Source: Desulfobacterales bacterium (lineage in GTDB: Bacteria > Desulfobacterota > Desulfobacteria > Desulfobacterales > JAEINQ01). Taken from it: a DNA stretch of 64,000 nt. The position numbers and the translations under genes are program-made. Position 1 is the stretch's first letter, and each line of letters opens with the position of its first letter. Location of the stretch: NCBI GenBank assembly GCA_016342285.1, contig JAEINQ010000011.1, forward strand, positions 49,526 to 113,525, in the 5' to 3' direction. Below the pieces are notes generated by a model. The model was not told the DNA's origin, searched no databases, and was given only the letters and a program-made list of their open reading frames with translations. Positions 26,364 to 35,849 of the stretch are shown here, piece after piece.

Positions 26364-26768
26364 ATGAATGACCTGTTCAAGCCCAGAATCACCGTATTTC
26401 ATTGCATCAACACCTTCGGCGATGGCGAAGTGCTGCCCGTAACCGGACGGACCGACCTCGAGCTTAAATTTGTCAAGCTGCCCTGCTCAAGCCTGGTCAA
26501 GGACGTTTATCTGCTCAGGGCTTTTGAGGCCGGCGCGGACGCGGTGGCGGTAATGGTCTGCCCCGAGGGGGCCTGCCGGTACGTGGAAGGCAACCTGCGG
26601 GCAAAAAAACGGCTGACCCGGGTCAAGGCCCTGCTGGACGAGATCGGGCTGGGCGGAGACCGGTTGTCTCTTTTCAATGTCGCGGCCAATGATTCGGCTG
26701 CTGTTGAAACCGTATTTGACGACTTTCGACAGAGGCTCATGGTTCTGGGTGCCAGCCCGGCAAGGTAA
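26364..26768 (+). CDS. MvhD-like hydrogenase iron-sulfur subunit
   Basis: A 134-residue protein of the MvhD/FlpD family, which in Hdr complexes passes electrons to HdrA through a [2Fe-2S] cluster. Recognisable parts are FHCINTF, LPCSSLVKDVYLLRAFEAGADAVAVMVCPEGACRYVEGN and RAKKR, matching the PCSGxxD...HPGDCHYxxGN pattern of MvhD with variations. It opens the operon that continues with MetV and MetF. No clear ribosome site precedes the ATG. Its Hdr partner is not adjacent, so it may use the Hdr proteins encoded at 45-49 kb (inference). Confidence 0.75.
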   Translation: MNDLFKPRITVFHCINTFGDGEVLPVTGRTDLELKFVKLPCSSLVKDVYLLRAFEAGADAVAVMVCPEGACRYVEGNLRAKKRLTRVKALLDEIGLGGDRLSLFNVAANDSAAVETVFDDFRQRLMVLGASPAR

Positions 26769-26879
26769 ACCCCGCCCGCGACCGGACCTTCACCGCTCCT
26801 TCCGCCGGTCGGTGGTGAAAATGAACAACAGGCAAGAGCCCTACACGGAGACGGTTACCCTCTCGAATGGAGTGAATGC

Positions 26880-27548
26880 ATGATTGTCGGAGAACAAAAA
26901 CCCCTTGCGGAAATCAAGGAGATCGTGGCCCCTTACCGCAAAGTCCTCATCCTGGGATGCGGCACGTGCGTGAAGACCTGCTTTGCCGGCGGCGAAGATG
27001 AAGTCGCCGTCCTGGCATCGGCCCTGCGCCTCTCTTTTATAAAGGACGGCGGCAGCATTGAAGTGGAGGAGTTCACCGTCGAGCGGCAGTGCGAAGACGA
27101 GTTTATTCAAGAGAGTGCCCCGGCTGTGGCGAGAAACGATTCGGTGCTTTCCCTGGCGTGCGGGGCAGGGGTTCAGGCCATGGCCCGGCGTTTTATAACG
27201 ACCCCGGTGCTGCCGGGTGTCAACACGACATTCATCGGCGTACTGGAAAAACCCGGTCTGTTCACCGAAGAATGTTCGGGTTGCGGGGACTGCATGCTGG
27301 CCACCTTTGGCGGGGTCTGCCCGTTTACCCGGTGCGCCAAGAAACTGCTCAACGGACCCTGCGGCGGATCCCGCAACGGCCGATGCGAGGTCAACCCCGA
27401 TACCGACTGCGCCTGGCACCTGATTATCGAACGGCTCCGGGCATTAGGGCAGATGGACAACCTCAAGGCCTACATCCCCCCCAAGAACTGGTGCGCCAGC
27501 ATCGCTTCCGGACCGCGCAAACTCATTAGAGAGGACCATACCCTATGA
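26880..27548 (+). CDS. metV: MetV, zinc/iron-sulfur partner of methylenetetrahydrofolate reductase (copy 1)
   Basis: A 222-residue MetV-type protein (MTHFR C-terminal zinc-finger family). N-terminal Cys pair GCGTCVKTCF and C-terminal ECSGCGDCMLATFGGVCPFTRCAKKLLNGPCGGSRNGRCEV provide cluster ligands. In acetogens MetV binds MetF and connects it to electron carriers. The stop overlaps the metF start (ATGA). A second, divergent copy is at 42298. Confidence 0.9.
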   Translation: MIVGEQKPLAEIKEIVAPYRKVLILGCGTCVKTCFAGGEDEVAVLASALRLSFIKDGGSIEVEEFTVERQCEDEFIQESAPAVARNDSVLSLACGAGVQAMARRFITTPVLPGVNTTFIGVLEKPGLFTEECSGCGDCMLATFGGVCPFTRCAKKLLNGPCGGSRNGRCEVNPDTDCAWHLIIERLRALGQMDNLKAYIPPKNWCASIASGPRKLIREDHTL

Positions 27549-28471
27549 AGACCAAATCCGTCGGCCGGTTGCAGCAGATTTTATCGGACGGGGGCTTTGC
27601 GGTGACCTCCGAATGCGGCCCGCCCCGCGGCGCCGATCCTGCGATCGTGCGCCAAAAGGGAAAGACGTTGAAGGGTTGGGTGGACGCCGTCAATGTCACC
27701 GACAACCAGACCGCCATCGTGCGCATGTCGAGCATTGCCGCCTGCGCCCACCTGCTGGCCATGGACATTGAGCCGGTCATGCAGATGGTGACCCGGGACC
27801 GCAACCGTATCGCCCTGCAGTCGGATATCCTGGGGGCCTATTCCCTGGGCATCAGGAACATTCTTTGCCTTTCCGGGGACCATCAGAGCTTCGGGAGCCA
27901 ACCCGATGCCTTGAATGTCTTTGACATCGATTCGATGAACCTGGTTCGGACGGTGGATGAGATGCGCCGGGAGGGGGTGGACATGAGCGGTTTTGCCCTA
28001 CGGGGAGCACCTGACATGTTCATCGGGGCCGCAGCCAACCCCTTTGCCGATCCTTTTGACTACCGGATCATCCGTCTGGAAAAGAAGATTGATGCCGGCG
28101 CCGATTTCATCCAGACCCAGTGTGTCTACAACCTGGACCGTTTCAAAGAGTGGATGCGAATGGCCCGGGAAGAAGGCTTGGCCGAACGGGTGCATATTCT
28201 GGCCGGCGTGACCCCGCTCAAGTCCGAGGGCATGGCCAAATACATGGCCCGGCGGGTGGCCGGGATGGACGTGCCCGAGAGCCTGATCCGGCGCATGGGC
28301 GGCGTGACCAAGGACAAGGCCCCCCGGGAAGGGGTCAAGATCTGTCTGGAAACCATCGCCGAACTGCGCGAGATCCAGGGGGTTCACGGTGTCCACGTCA
28401 TGGCCATTGAATGGGAGGAGATCGTCCCGGAAATCGTCGAGGCCGCGGGCCTCGCGCCAAGACCCCAATAA
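27545..28471 (+). CDS. metF: methylenetetrahydrofolate reductase MetF (copy 1)
   Basis: A 308-residue TIM-barrel flavoprotein of the MTHFR family, which interconverts methylene-THF and methyl-THF. Landmarks: TSECGPPRG (N-terminal strand with Glu), VNVTDNQTA, QMVTRDRNRIALQSDILGA, ILCLSGDH (FAD region), and FIQTQCVYN. In anaerobes of this group it serves the methyl branch of the Wood-Ljungdahl pathway, used in sulfate reducers for acetyl-CoA oxidation. It overlaps metV by four bases. Confidence 0.92.
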   Translation: MKTKSVGRLQQILSDGGFAVTSECGPPRGADPAIVRQKGKTLKGWVDAVNVTDNQTAIVRMSSIAACAHLLAMDIEPVMQMVTRDRNRIALQSDILGAYSLGIRNILCLSGDHQSFGSQPDALNVFDIDSMNLVRTVDEMRREGVDMSGFALRGAPDMFIGAAANPFADPFDYRIIRLEKKIDAGADFIQTQCVYNLDRFKEWMRMAREEGLAERVHILAGVTPLKSEGMAKYMARRVAGMDVPESLIRRMGGVTKDKAPREGVKICLETIAELREIQGVHGVHVMAIEWEEIVPEIVEAAGLAPRPQ

Positions 28472-28597
28472 ATACGGGTTGCACCGCAATCCTTGGCCGT
28501 TCCGCAAAAGCCCAAGTTTCATCACAGAAAGACATGCAAGGTCAGAAAAAACGGTCTTAGAACAGTTCACCCCCGGCTTCACGGTTCGGAGAATGGC

Positions 28598-30010
28598 ATG
28601 CCCAAAAAGTACCATATTCATACGCAGACGGCGCCTCCGCGGTTTCATCCCGTGGGCAAGTACACGACGGTCGAATTCCGGGAAAACTGCGCGGGAAGCT
28701 GTCGCGAGTGCGTGAAGAAGAAATGCGTCTACAACATCTTTGCGGAAAACCTGCTGCACATGAGCGCCATGGAGGAGCCCGAATACCTCTACACCTGCAT
28801 GAGCTGTTTTCGATGTATCCAGGAATGCACCCGGGGGATATTTTCGCGGACCATCAACCCGGAATACCGCACCCTGGGAGACGACTACTGGCGGGCGGAC
28901 ATCCTGCATCGGCTCTGGTACCAGGCCCATATGGGCAAGATTCCGGTCTCCGGGGCCGGCTACCGTGGCCCCTTTGTCGCTCCGGGGTTCGATGCCATGT
29001 GGACCGACATGTCCGAGATCGTTCGGCCCACCCGGGACGGCATCCACGGGCGTGAGTACATCAACACCAGCATCGAATTGTCGCGTCGGGTCACCCGGCT
29101 CGCCTTTGCCTCGGACTTGTCCCTGGCCTCGATCATACCGCCGATCGTTGAGATTCCGCTTCCCCTGGTTTTTCGGCTCCCGGAAGACCGGATCATCAAC
29201 GAATCGATTCTGCTCGCTGCGGCCCGGGCCGCCCACCAGCTCGGGACCTTCATGCTGGTCCGGCCCCAGGACTATTCCAGCGCCCTGGCCCCGTACGCCG
29301 GGAATCTGGTTCCTTTCCTGGCCGGCGCCGCCGCCGGTGGTCAAACGGACCTGATCCGCAGCAGCCCCATGGTGGAAGTGGCCGATGCCCCGAATGTGGA
29401 GACGGTGCTTGCCGCCATTCGCCGGTTTGCCCCCGAAGCCGCCATCATGGTGAGGGTCCCCCTGGACGAAAAGGCCGCCGACCGGGCCCTGGCGCTGGCC
29501 CGCATCGAGGTCGACACCCTGCACTTTACGGCCGACGATCACGGCAACGCCCTTGGCGCAAAGGAGCCACGGTTTTTAAAGGAGATGATCCGGGGTGTCC
29601 ACCTGAAGCTGGTGGAGAATGCCCTCCGACAGAAGATCAATCTTCTGTTTTCCGGCGGCATCGCCATGTCCGAGCACATGACCAAGGCCATCCTCTGCGG
29701 TGCCGACGGGATTGTGGCCGATCTGGCCCTTCTGGTGGCCCTGGAATGCCGGCTCTGCGGCCGGTGCCAGGCCGGCCTTACCTGTCCGGTCAAGCTCGAC
29801 GCACCCTTTGACGTCCAGTGGGGCAGCCAGCGGATCGTGAATCTCATCGCCGCCTGGCACGGCCAGCTCATTGAGCTCATGGGCGCCATGGGGATCCGCG
29901 AGGCCCGAAGGCTCCGAGGGGAGGTGGGCCGTTCCATGTGGTTCGAAGACCTGGAAAGAGAACATTTCGGCCCCATCTTCGGGGAGAGAAAGGTTTCAGG
30001 ATTGGGATAA
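28598..30010 (+). CDS. glutamate-synthase domain-2-like FMN/FeS protein
   Basis: A 470-residue protein. The N-terminus has ferredoxin-like Cys motifs (CAGSCRECVKKKCVYN and CMSCFRCIQECTRG), followed by a TIM barrel similar to the FMN domain of glutamate synthase (GltB domain 2) and ending with the Cys motif ECRLCGRCQAGLTCPV. Start at 28598 has GGAGAATGGC ahead of ATG. It is more divergent than its neighbour; the LLFSGGIAMSEHMTKAILCGADGI barrel end is conserved. It likely forms part of a ferredoxin-linked glutamate synthase or a related FMN enzyme with the next two genes. Confidence 0.75.
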   Translation: MPKKYHIHTQTAPPRFHPVGKYTTVEFRENCAGSCRECVKKKCVYNIFAENLLHMSAMEEPEYLYTCMSCFRCIQECTRGIFSRTINPEYRTLGDDYWRADILHRLWYQAHMGKIPVSGAGYRGPFVAPGFDAMWTDMSEIVRPTRDGIHGREYINTSIELSRRVTRLAFASDLSLASIIPPIVEIPLPLVFRLPEDRIINESILLAAARAAHQLGTFMLVRPQDYSSALAPYAGNLVPFLAGAAAGGQTDLIRSSPMVEVADAPNVETVLAAIRRFAPEAAIMVRVPLDEKAADRALALARIEVDTLHFTADDHGNALGAKEPRFLKEMIRGVHLKLVENALRQKINLLFSGGIAMSEHMTKAILCGADGIVADLALLVALECRLCGRCQAGLTCPVKLDAPFDVQWGSQRIVNLIAAWHGQLIELMGAMGIREARRLRGEVGRSMWFEDLEREHFGPIFGERKVSGLG

Positions 30011-30013
30011 TCG

Positions 30014-31564
30014 ATGAAACGTAAACCAGAGAGCCACCCCCTGCCGGAAACCAAGACGGCCCCGTCGCGGTTTCGAAACACCATCGGAAAATACATCATC
30101 CGGCGAAGCTCGCGCTGCATCTCCTGCGGCCTGTGCGCCGAGCTCTGCCCCTACGGGGTTCACCCCCGTTACGAGAACTATTCGCAAACGATGCGCCCCA
30201 TCGAGCACAAATGCATCGGCTTTGCCTGCGGCAAGAACGATTTTTACTGCATCGACCGCTGCCCGGAACAGGCCCTGACCCTGCGCCTCAATCCGGTCTT
30301 AGAGACCTTGGGGGACTACCGCTGGCCGGCCGAAATGCTCATTGCCCACTGGGAAATGGCCGAAACCGGTGATCTGCCCACGGTCCCCCTGGAATACTGC
30401 CTGGGCCACTCGGGCGGGGGGTTCGACAAGATCCGTTTCCGGCAGCCGCCAGCGGCCAAGTACCTGGACATCGGCGACGAGCAGATCGATTTGGGCCTCG
30501 ATCTCAACAAACGCGGGGACGGGCGTCCGCTACGAAGGCTTTCCTTGCCGGTTTACAGCGGGGGCATGTCCTACGGGTCCATGGCCCTGACAGCGCTTGT
30601 CGGACGGGCCCGGGCAGCCGAGAAGCTCGACACCCTCACCTGTACCGGCGAAGGGGGCTATCCCGAAGCGTTTGTTCCCTATGCCGACCATGTCATCACC
30701 CAGGTCGCCACCGGCCTTTTCGGGGTGCGGGAGGAAACGATCCAATATGCCCCGGTGGTCGAGTTCAAGTACGCCCAGGGCGCCAAGCCGGGCCTGGGCG
30801 GCCATTTGCTCGGGGACAAGGTGACCCCCGAGGTCGCTGCCATGCGAGAAACCGTGGTGGGCAGTTCGCTCTTTTCCCCATTTCCGTTTCACAGTGTCTA
30901 CTCGGTGGAAGATCACAAGAAACACGTGGACTGGGTCAAGGAGGTCAACCCCCGGGTGCTGGTTTCCGTGAAGGTCTCTACCCCCACGGACGTGGATATG
31001 GTGGCGGTGGGCAGCTTTTATGCCGGGGCTCATATCGTGCACATCGACGGCAGCTACGGCGGCACCGGGGCCGCTCCGGACATCGCCAAGAAAAACATCG
31101 CCATGCCCATCGAATACGCCATTCCCAAGGTGCATCATTTCCTCAAGGCCGAGGGGGTCCGGGAGTCGGTTTGTCTGATCGCCAGCGGCGGCATCCGAAA
31201 CGCCATGGACGTGGCCAAGGCCATCGCTCTGGGGGCCGACGGCGTGGTCATCGGCACCGCCGAACTGGTGGCCCTGGAATGCGTGCGCTGCGGCAACTGC
31301 GAGAGCGGCCGGGGATGTGCCCGGGGCATCGCCTCTACAGACCATGAACTGGGCCAGATGATCTCCGAAGCCTATGCCGAACAGCGTATCGTCAACATGT
31401 ACATGGCATGGCGCAAGCAGTGGTGTGAGCTGCTCCGGCAGTTGGGGATGCAAAGCGTGGGGGAACTGGTGGGACGTTCGGATCTGCTGGTTCATCTCGA
31501 TTACCTGGATGAAGCCGAGCGTGCCCAATATCAGCCTACCCCCAGGCAGCCGATGATTATCTAG
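30014..31564 (+). CDS. ferredoxin-linked glutamate synthase domain 2 (FMN barrel)
   Basis: A 516-residue archaeal-type GltB domain-2 protein. Residues 30-100 hold a 2[4Fe-4S] ferredoxin (CISCGLCAELCPYG; GKNDFYCIDRCPEQAL). The FMN barrel follows with SGGMSYGSMAL, CTGEGGYPE, KYAQGAKPGLGGHL, DGSYGGTGAAP and SGGIRNAMDVAKAIALGADGV, and a Cys triad in ECVRCGNCESGRGC. It would reduce iminoglutarate using ammonia channelled from the amidotransferase encoded at 31791. Separated from the preceding gene by three bases. Confidence 0.88.
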   Translation: MKRKPESHPLPETKTAPSRFRNTIGKYIIRRSSRCISCGLCAELCPYGVHPRYENYSQTMRPIEHKCIGFACGKNDFYCIDRCPEQALTLRLNPVLETLGDYRWPAEMLIAHWEMAETGDLPTVPLEYCLGHSGGGFDKIRFRQPPAAKYLDIGDEQIDLGLDLNKRGDGRPLRRLSLPVYSGGMSYGSMALTALVGRARAAEKLDTLTCTGEGGYPEAFVPYADHVITQVATGLFGVREETIQYAPVVEFKYAQGAKPGLGGHLLGDKVTPEVAAMRETVVGSSLFSPFPFHSVYSVEDHKKHVDWVKEVNPRVLVSVKVSTPTDVDMVAVGSFYAGAHIVHIDGSYGGTGAAPDIAKKNIAMPIEYAIPKVHHFLKAEGVRESVCLIASGGIRNAMDVAKAIALGADGVVIGTAELVALECVRCGNCESGRGCARGIASTDHELGQMISEAYAEQRIVNMYMAWRKQWCELLRQLGMQSVGELVGRSDLLVHLDYLDEAERAQYQPTPRQPMII

Positions 31565-31755
31565 TTTCTATCCATAAATGGCCTTTTTGCCCAATCTCGG
31601 CGTCAATCGGCGCCATTGCTTGTGCGGCGTAGCCGGCTACGCCTCCGCGCAATGGCTTGATTTCCTTGACCTTGGACAAAAATTCACATTTCTGAATTGG
31701 AAACGTCAATGGGTACCCATCCGCTTAAAAACCGATTCGTGGACGGGCACTAGCT
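31565..31755. repeat. REP-like intergenic repeat cluster
   Basis: The 226-bp gap between the two glutamate synthase genes has no gene. At 31607-31668 CCATTGC...GCGGCGTAGCC pairs with GGCTACGCC...GCAATGG as a long interrupted hairpin. TTTCTATCCATAAATG at 31565 recurs inverted as CATTTATGGATGGAAAC at 49572-49588. CCGATTCGTGGACGGGCACTA near 31730-31752 recurs inverted at 43742-43775. Confidence 0.65.
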
Positions 31756-31790
31756 AGTGCCAGTCCGGACACGATCCAACAGGAGCAACC

Positions 31791-34448
31791 ATGGGAGATC
31801 ATAGAGATTCAATCGCCCAAAGGATCCTGGCCTCGCGGGGCCGAATCCCCCACGGCAACGTTTACGACAAGAAGGCCGCCGAGGAGGGGGGCTGCGGGGT
31901 CACCGGCTTTATCGCCTCGATCCCGGTCCGGGGCCGCCACATCTACGAACCCTCCATCCAGATGCACAACCGGGGCAACGGCAAGGGCGGGGGCATCGCC
32001 GCGGTGGGGTTATCGGCCGAGAGCCTGGGCGTGACCCAGGAGGTTTTAGACACCCACTACATGCTCCAGGTGGCCCTGCTCGACCCCAAGGCCCGGCAGG
32101 ACGTGGAGGCGGCCTACATCGCCCCTTTCCTGGAGGTTCACAAGGCCGAACAGATCCCCACGGTCAGCGACTTTCGCGAGGTGGAGGGCCTGGAGGTGCG
32201 CCCGCCCGACGTCTGCCGATATTTCGTGCGCGTACGGAAGAACGTGCTGGACCGCTTCATCCAGGAAAACGGTCTTGGGGACATGGATCCGCTCAAGGCC
32301 GAAGACGAGTTCATCTTTCAGAACTCCATCCGCATCAATCAGGCATTTTACGCCTCCCTGGGAGAGCAGCGGGCCTTTGTCCTGTCCCACGGCCGCAACC
32401 TGATGATCTTAAAGCTTGTCGGTTACGCCGAGAAGGTGGTCGATTACTACCTGCTCGACGATTTCAAGGCCCATGGCTGGATCGCCCACCAGCGCTATCC
32501 CACCAAAGGGCGGGTCTGGCATCCGGGCGGGGCCCACCCTTTCAGCGGCATGGATGAGGCCCTGGTTCACAACGGCGACTTTGCCAACTACCATGCGGTC
32601 AGCGAATACCTCAAACAGCACAATATCCATCCCCAGTTCCTGACGGACACCGAGGTTTCGGTGCTGCTGCTCGACCTTTTGAACCGGACCTTCGGTTACC
32701 CCATGGAATACATCATCGAGGCCATGGCGCCGACCACCGAGCACGATTTCGACCGTCTGAGTCCGGAAAAGCAGCGCATCTACCGTGCTATCCAGTCGGC
32801 CCACATCCATGCATCCCCGGACGGTCCCTGGTTTTTCATCATCGCCCGCAACAACCCATACGAGAAGTGCTTCCAGCTGCTCGGGATTACCGACACCTCC
32901 ATGCTACGGCCCCAGGTCTTCGCCCTGCAGGAAGGGGAAGTCCAGATCGGGCTGATCTGTTCGGAAAAGCAGGCCATCGACGCCACCCTGCAGAACCTGG
33001 CGGTCGAGGACGAGCGCTTCTGCCCGGTGGCCGACCGGTACTGGAACGCACGCGGCGGCAGTGCCGCCGACGGCGGGGCCTTTATCTTCACCGTAAAGGA
33101 TGCCGGCCGGGGCGACGGGTCCAAACGGCTGGTCTGCACGAACAAGTTCGGCGACGAGATTCGGACCCCGGAAGGCCAACGGCACTTCAGACCGTCGAAG
33201 GACATGGCGGATTTGCACCCGGATGGGGATCTGGCCCGATGGGTGGCCAGGGGACTGGCAGCCGACGGTTCCGATGAACTCCAGCGCAGTTGCGGCGAAC
33301 GTCTGGAGGAATGGGACTACGCCTCGCTGGGGCGGCTGTGCCGGGAACTGGCCGGCAGGGCCGCCGCCAGCGACGATCACAAAGGCCGGGCCATTGAACT
33401 GCTGACCTTTTTAAACGACCGCCGCCTGCCCACCGGTGTCAAGAAGCGCAGTTCGGTCCTGCAGATCATCCGGCAGGGTCTGACCGATATTTTTGCGGCC
33501 ACACCGGCGATCAGTGCCAACGGTTCCAGCCGCTACCGGCATATTGACCGGGCCACCCGTGATGCGCTCAGGGGGCCGCTGGAAGGCGAACAGGTACTGG
33601 TCATAAACGCCAGGGATTTTCCCCCGGAAGGTGACGACTGTGACGCCCGGCTGATCTGTGCGGCCTACGAAAAGGGGTGGCGCCGGTTCATCTGCTACGG
33701 GTACAAGGGCCAGCGTTTCACCGGATGCGGCCTGTCCAGGGATACCGACGGGGTGCGCATCGACGTCTACGACAACTCCGGGGACTATCTGGCCTCGGGC
33801 ATCGACGGTATGGAGATCCGCGTCCATGACAATGCCCAGGACCAGTTGGGCCAGATCATGAAACGGGGCAAGCTGGTCATCTACGGTGACGTAGGGCAGA
33901 CCTTCATGTACGGGGCCAAGGGGGGCGAGGTCTATATCCTGGGCAATGCCGCCGGCCGGCCCCTGATCAATGCCGTGGGCCGCCCCCGCGTCGTGATCAA
34001 CGGCACCTGCCTCGACTATCTGGCCGAATCCTTCATGGCCGGCGATCCCCTCAACGGCGGGGGGTTCGTGGTCTTAAACGGACTGGCGTTTGACGCGGCC
34101 GGCCGGGTCGTCCCCCGGCAACGCCCCTATCCGGGATCAAACCTTTTTTCCCTGGCCTCCGGCGGGGCCATCTACCTGCGTGACCCTTGCCGGACATTGG
34201 TCGAAGAGCAGTTGAACGGGGGCGAGTTCGCAGCGCTGACCCCGGCAGACTGGGACCTGATCCGGCCCTGCCTGGAAGAAAACGAGCGGCTTTTCGGCAT
34301 CTCCATCGAAGACGACCTCTTGATGGTCGACGGCCAATCCAGGGACTATCGTGAAGTCTACCGCAAGGTGCAGGCCGCCCGGCTCGATGTCCTGGCCAAG
34401 GTTTCCACGGAAACAGAAGAATGGGGCGAAGACTGGCAAAAGACCTGA
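31791..34448 (+). CDS. glutamate synthase amidotransferase (domain 1) fused to GXGXG domain (domain 3)
   Basis: An 885-residue fusion. The Ntn-type class II amidotransferase starts at Cys35 (GGCGVTGF), so a 34-residue propeptide must be removed to expose the nucleophile; RYPTKGRVWHPGGAHPF and HNGDFANY are typical. The last 270 residues are the right-handed GXGXG helix (GQIMKRGKLVIYGDVGQTFMYGAKGG, GRPRVVINGTCLDYL). Together with the FMN-domain proteins it reconstitutes a split glutamate synthase. AGGAGCAACC precedes the ATG. A terminator lies 35 bp downstream. Confidence 0.88.
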   Translation: MGDHRDSIAQRILASRGRIPHGNVYDKKAAEEGGCGVTGFIASIPVRGRHIYEPSIQMHNRGNGKGGGIAAVGLSAESLGVTQEVLDTHYMLQVALLDPKARQDVEAAYIAPFLEVHKAEQIPTVSDFREVEGLEVRPPDVCRYFVRVRKNVLDRFIQENGLGDMDPLKAEDEFIFQNSIRINQAFYASLGEQRAFVLSHGRNLMILKLVGYAEKVVDYYLLDDFKAHGWIAHQRYPTKGRVWHPGGAHPFSGMDEALVHNGDFANYHAVSEYLKQHNIHPQFLTDTEVSVLLLDLLNRTFGYPMEYIIEAMAPTTEHDFDRLSPEKQRIYRAIQSAHIHASPDGPWFFIIARNNPYEKCFQLLGITDTSMLRPQVFALQEGEVQIGLICSEKQAIDATLQNLAVEDERFCPVADRYWNARGGSAADGGAFIFTVKDAGRGDGSKRLVCTNKFGDEIRTPEGQRHFRPSKDMADLHPDGDLARWVARGLAADGSDELQRSCGERLEEWDYASLGRLCRELAGRAAASDDHKGRAIELLTFLNDRRLPTGVKKRSSVLQIIRQGLTDIFAATPAISANGSSRYRHIDRATRDALRGPLEGEQVLVINARDFPPEGDDCDARLICAAYEKGWRRFICYGYKGQRFTGCGLSRDTDGVRIDVYDNSGDYLASGIDGMEIRVHDNAQDQLGQIMKRGKLVIYGDVGQTFMYGAKGGEVYILGNAAGRPLINAVGRPRVVINGTCLDYLAESFMAGDPLNGGGFVVLNGLAFDAAGRVVPRQRPYPGSNLFSLASGGAIYLRDPCRTLVEEQLNGGEFAALTPADWDLIRPCLEENERLFGISIEDDLLMVDGQSRDYREVYRKVQAARLDVLAKVSTETEEWGEDWQKT

Positions 34449-34482
34449 TCGAATGCCCCGAAATACCGACCGCATCAAAATC

Positions 34483-34514
34483 AAAGGCCGTGCTGAAAAA
34501 GCACGGCCTTTTTG
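34483..34514. terminator. bidirectional terminator between converging genes
   Basis: AAAGGCCGTGCT, loop GAAAA, AGCACGGCCTTT followed by TT; the AAA/TTT edges serve both directions. It ends the plus-strand glutamate synthase operon and the minus-strand AraC gene. Confidence 0.85.
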
Positions 34515-34524
34515 CAGATCCCTT

Positions 34525-35607
34525 CTACAGCTTTTCCATAGCACCTCTTTTCCGATACCCCGCCGGTGAAAGTCCGAACCAGCCTTTAAATGCCCTGGTG
34601 AAATTGCTCGAATCCGAATAGCCCAATCGAAATGCCACGTCGATGATCGAAAGGTGGCGTTGCTGCAAATACTGGATCGATAGGTAGCGGCGAACATCAT
34701 TTAATATCTCCCGGTAGGAAACTTCTTCCTTGCGAAGGTATCGGCTCAGGCTTCTCGTGCTCATGCCGATGGACCGGGCCAGCCTTTCGACGGCGGGTTC
34801 GCCCAGGGGCAGAAGTTCGATCAGCTTGGCACGAACCTGATGGGCGACCTGGCTTTTGTCAAAACGGGCCAGATACTCGACCATGATCTGATCGTTGCCT
34901 CTGGCGATTTCCGCATTGGCGTCCGGAAGGGGGGCATGCATGTCGCGCAGCGGAAAGAATATGCGGTTATGAGCCGCTGCAAAATGAACCGGAGAAGAAA
35001 AGAAATTCTCAAATGCTTCGGGATGGATCGGCGCCTGCCGCATCAAGTCGACGCGAAGGGGGGCGAATCCGTTTGGGGAAAGAATCCTGGCAAACGTGAC
35101 AACGGCGGCAACTATCATATCAAAGGCTTCATCCGACGGTCGGGCTTCTTCGTTGGTCGGGTCGAGGTAAACCGTCATGGTGTCATCGCCAGGGCTCAAG
35201 TCGATATCGATTGCATCGCTGACGATGCGATAAAAGCGTTGAAGCCGTTCCAGTGCATCCATCATGCTGCTGCTGACCATCAGAGCAAACCCCAGGGCAT
35301 GAAACGTGGTCGGTCGAATATGGGCGGCCGCTTTCAGCCCGAAACACGCATCCCCGGTCATCTGGACCGCCAGACTCCAAAGCCGGCGCATGTCTTCAAC
35401 CCGGATTCGTGCATCCGGGTCGGCCAGAAGATGCTTGTCAATCCCGGCTTGGGCAAGCAGTTTGTCCGTAGAATAGCCATAGGATTCAACGGTCTGCACG
35501 ACAACAGCGGTCCAGCTGGTGATGGTCGTCGGATTTTTTATCCGTACATCTCTGGGTTTAGACAAGGGGTCATCTTTCCATGACAGGGGTTTGGCGCAAT
35601 ATGACAT
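34525..35607 (-). CDS. AraC-family transcriptional regulator
   Basis: A 360-residue regulator with an N-terminal arabinose-binding-like domain (PF12625 type; VQTVESYGYSTDKLLAQAGIDKHLLADPDARI...CFGLKAAAHIRPTTFHALGFAL) and a C-terminal AraC HTH pair (VERLARSIGMSTRSLSRYLRKEE; DVAFRLGYSDSSNFTRAFKGWFGLSPAGYR). It is divergent from the decarboxylase-like gene across 242 bp that hold no other feature I can support, so it probably activates the 35.85-40.0 kb operon in response to a fatty or aromatic acid-like ligand (inference). Confidence 0.9.
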   Translation of the reverse strand: MSYCAKPLSWKDDPLSKPRDVRIKNPTTITSWTAVVVQTVESYGYSTDKLLAQAGIDKHLLADPDARIRVEDMRRLWSLAVQMTGDACFGLKAAAHIRPTTFHALGFALMVSSSMMDALERLQRFYRIVSDAIDIDLSPGDDTMTVYLDPTNEEARPSDEAFDMIVAAVVTFARILSPNGFAPLRVDLMRQAPIHPEAFENFFSSPVHFAAAHNRIFFPLRDMHAPLPDANAEIARGNDQIMVEYLARFDKSQVAHQVRAKLIELLPLGEPAVERLARSIGMSTRSLSRYLRKEEVSYREILNDVRRYLSIQYLQQRHLSIIDVAFRLGYSDSSNFTRAFKGWFGLSPAGYRKRGAMEKL

Positions 35608-35849
35608 GAAACGGTTTTGGGGTTTATCTATGATCCGTGAAAATCTTAGCTGATGTGGAAACCGCGTTCAATAATTAATTAGAGATCAGCAATAAGGATA
35701 GTGGGATAAGACATTTTTCCCATGGTCCTGCCGTTCGGTTTTTCCGCAAGACCTGCCTGCGGCAAGCGTAACATTTCAACCGTATTTTTTTGTGTCGTGC
35801 CCTTGGGGATTGCACGACTTGTTGTGGACACATTCAAAAGGAGGTCAAG

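Noticed and set aside
27998..29542. 514-residue minus-strand ORF opposite metF and the FMN protein
   Set aside because: Antisense of high-GC coding sequence, Gly/His/Arg-rich with no domain.
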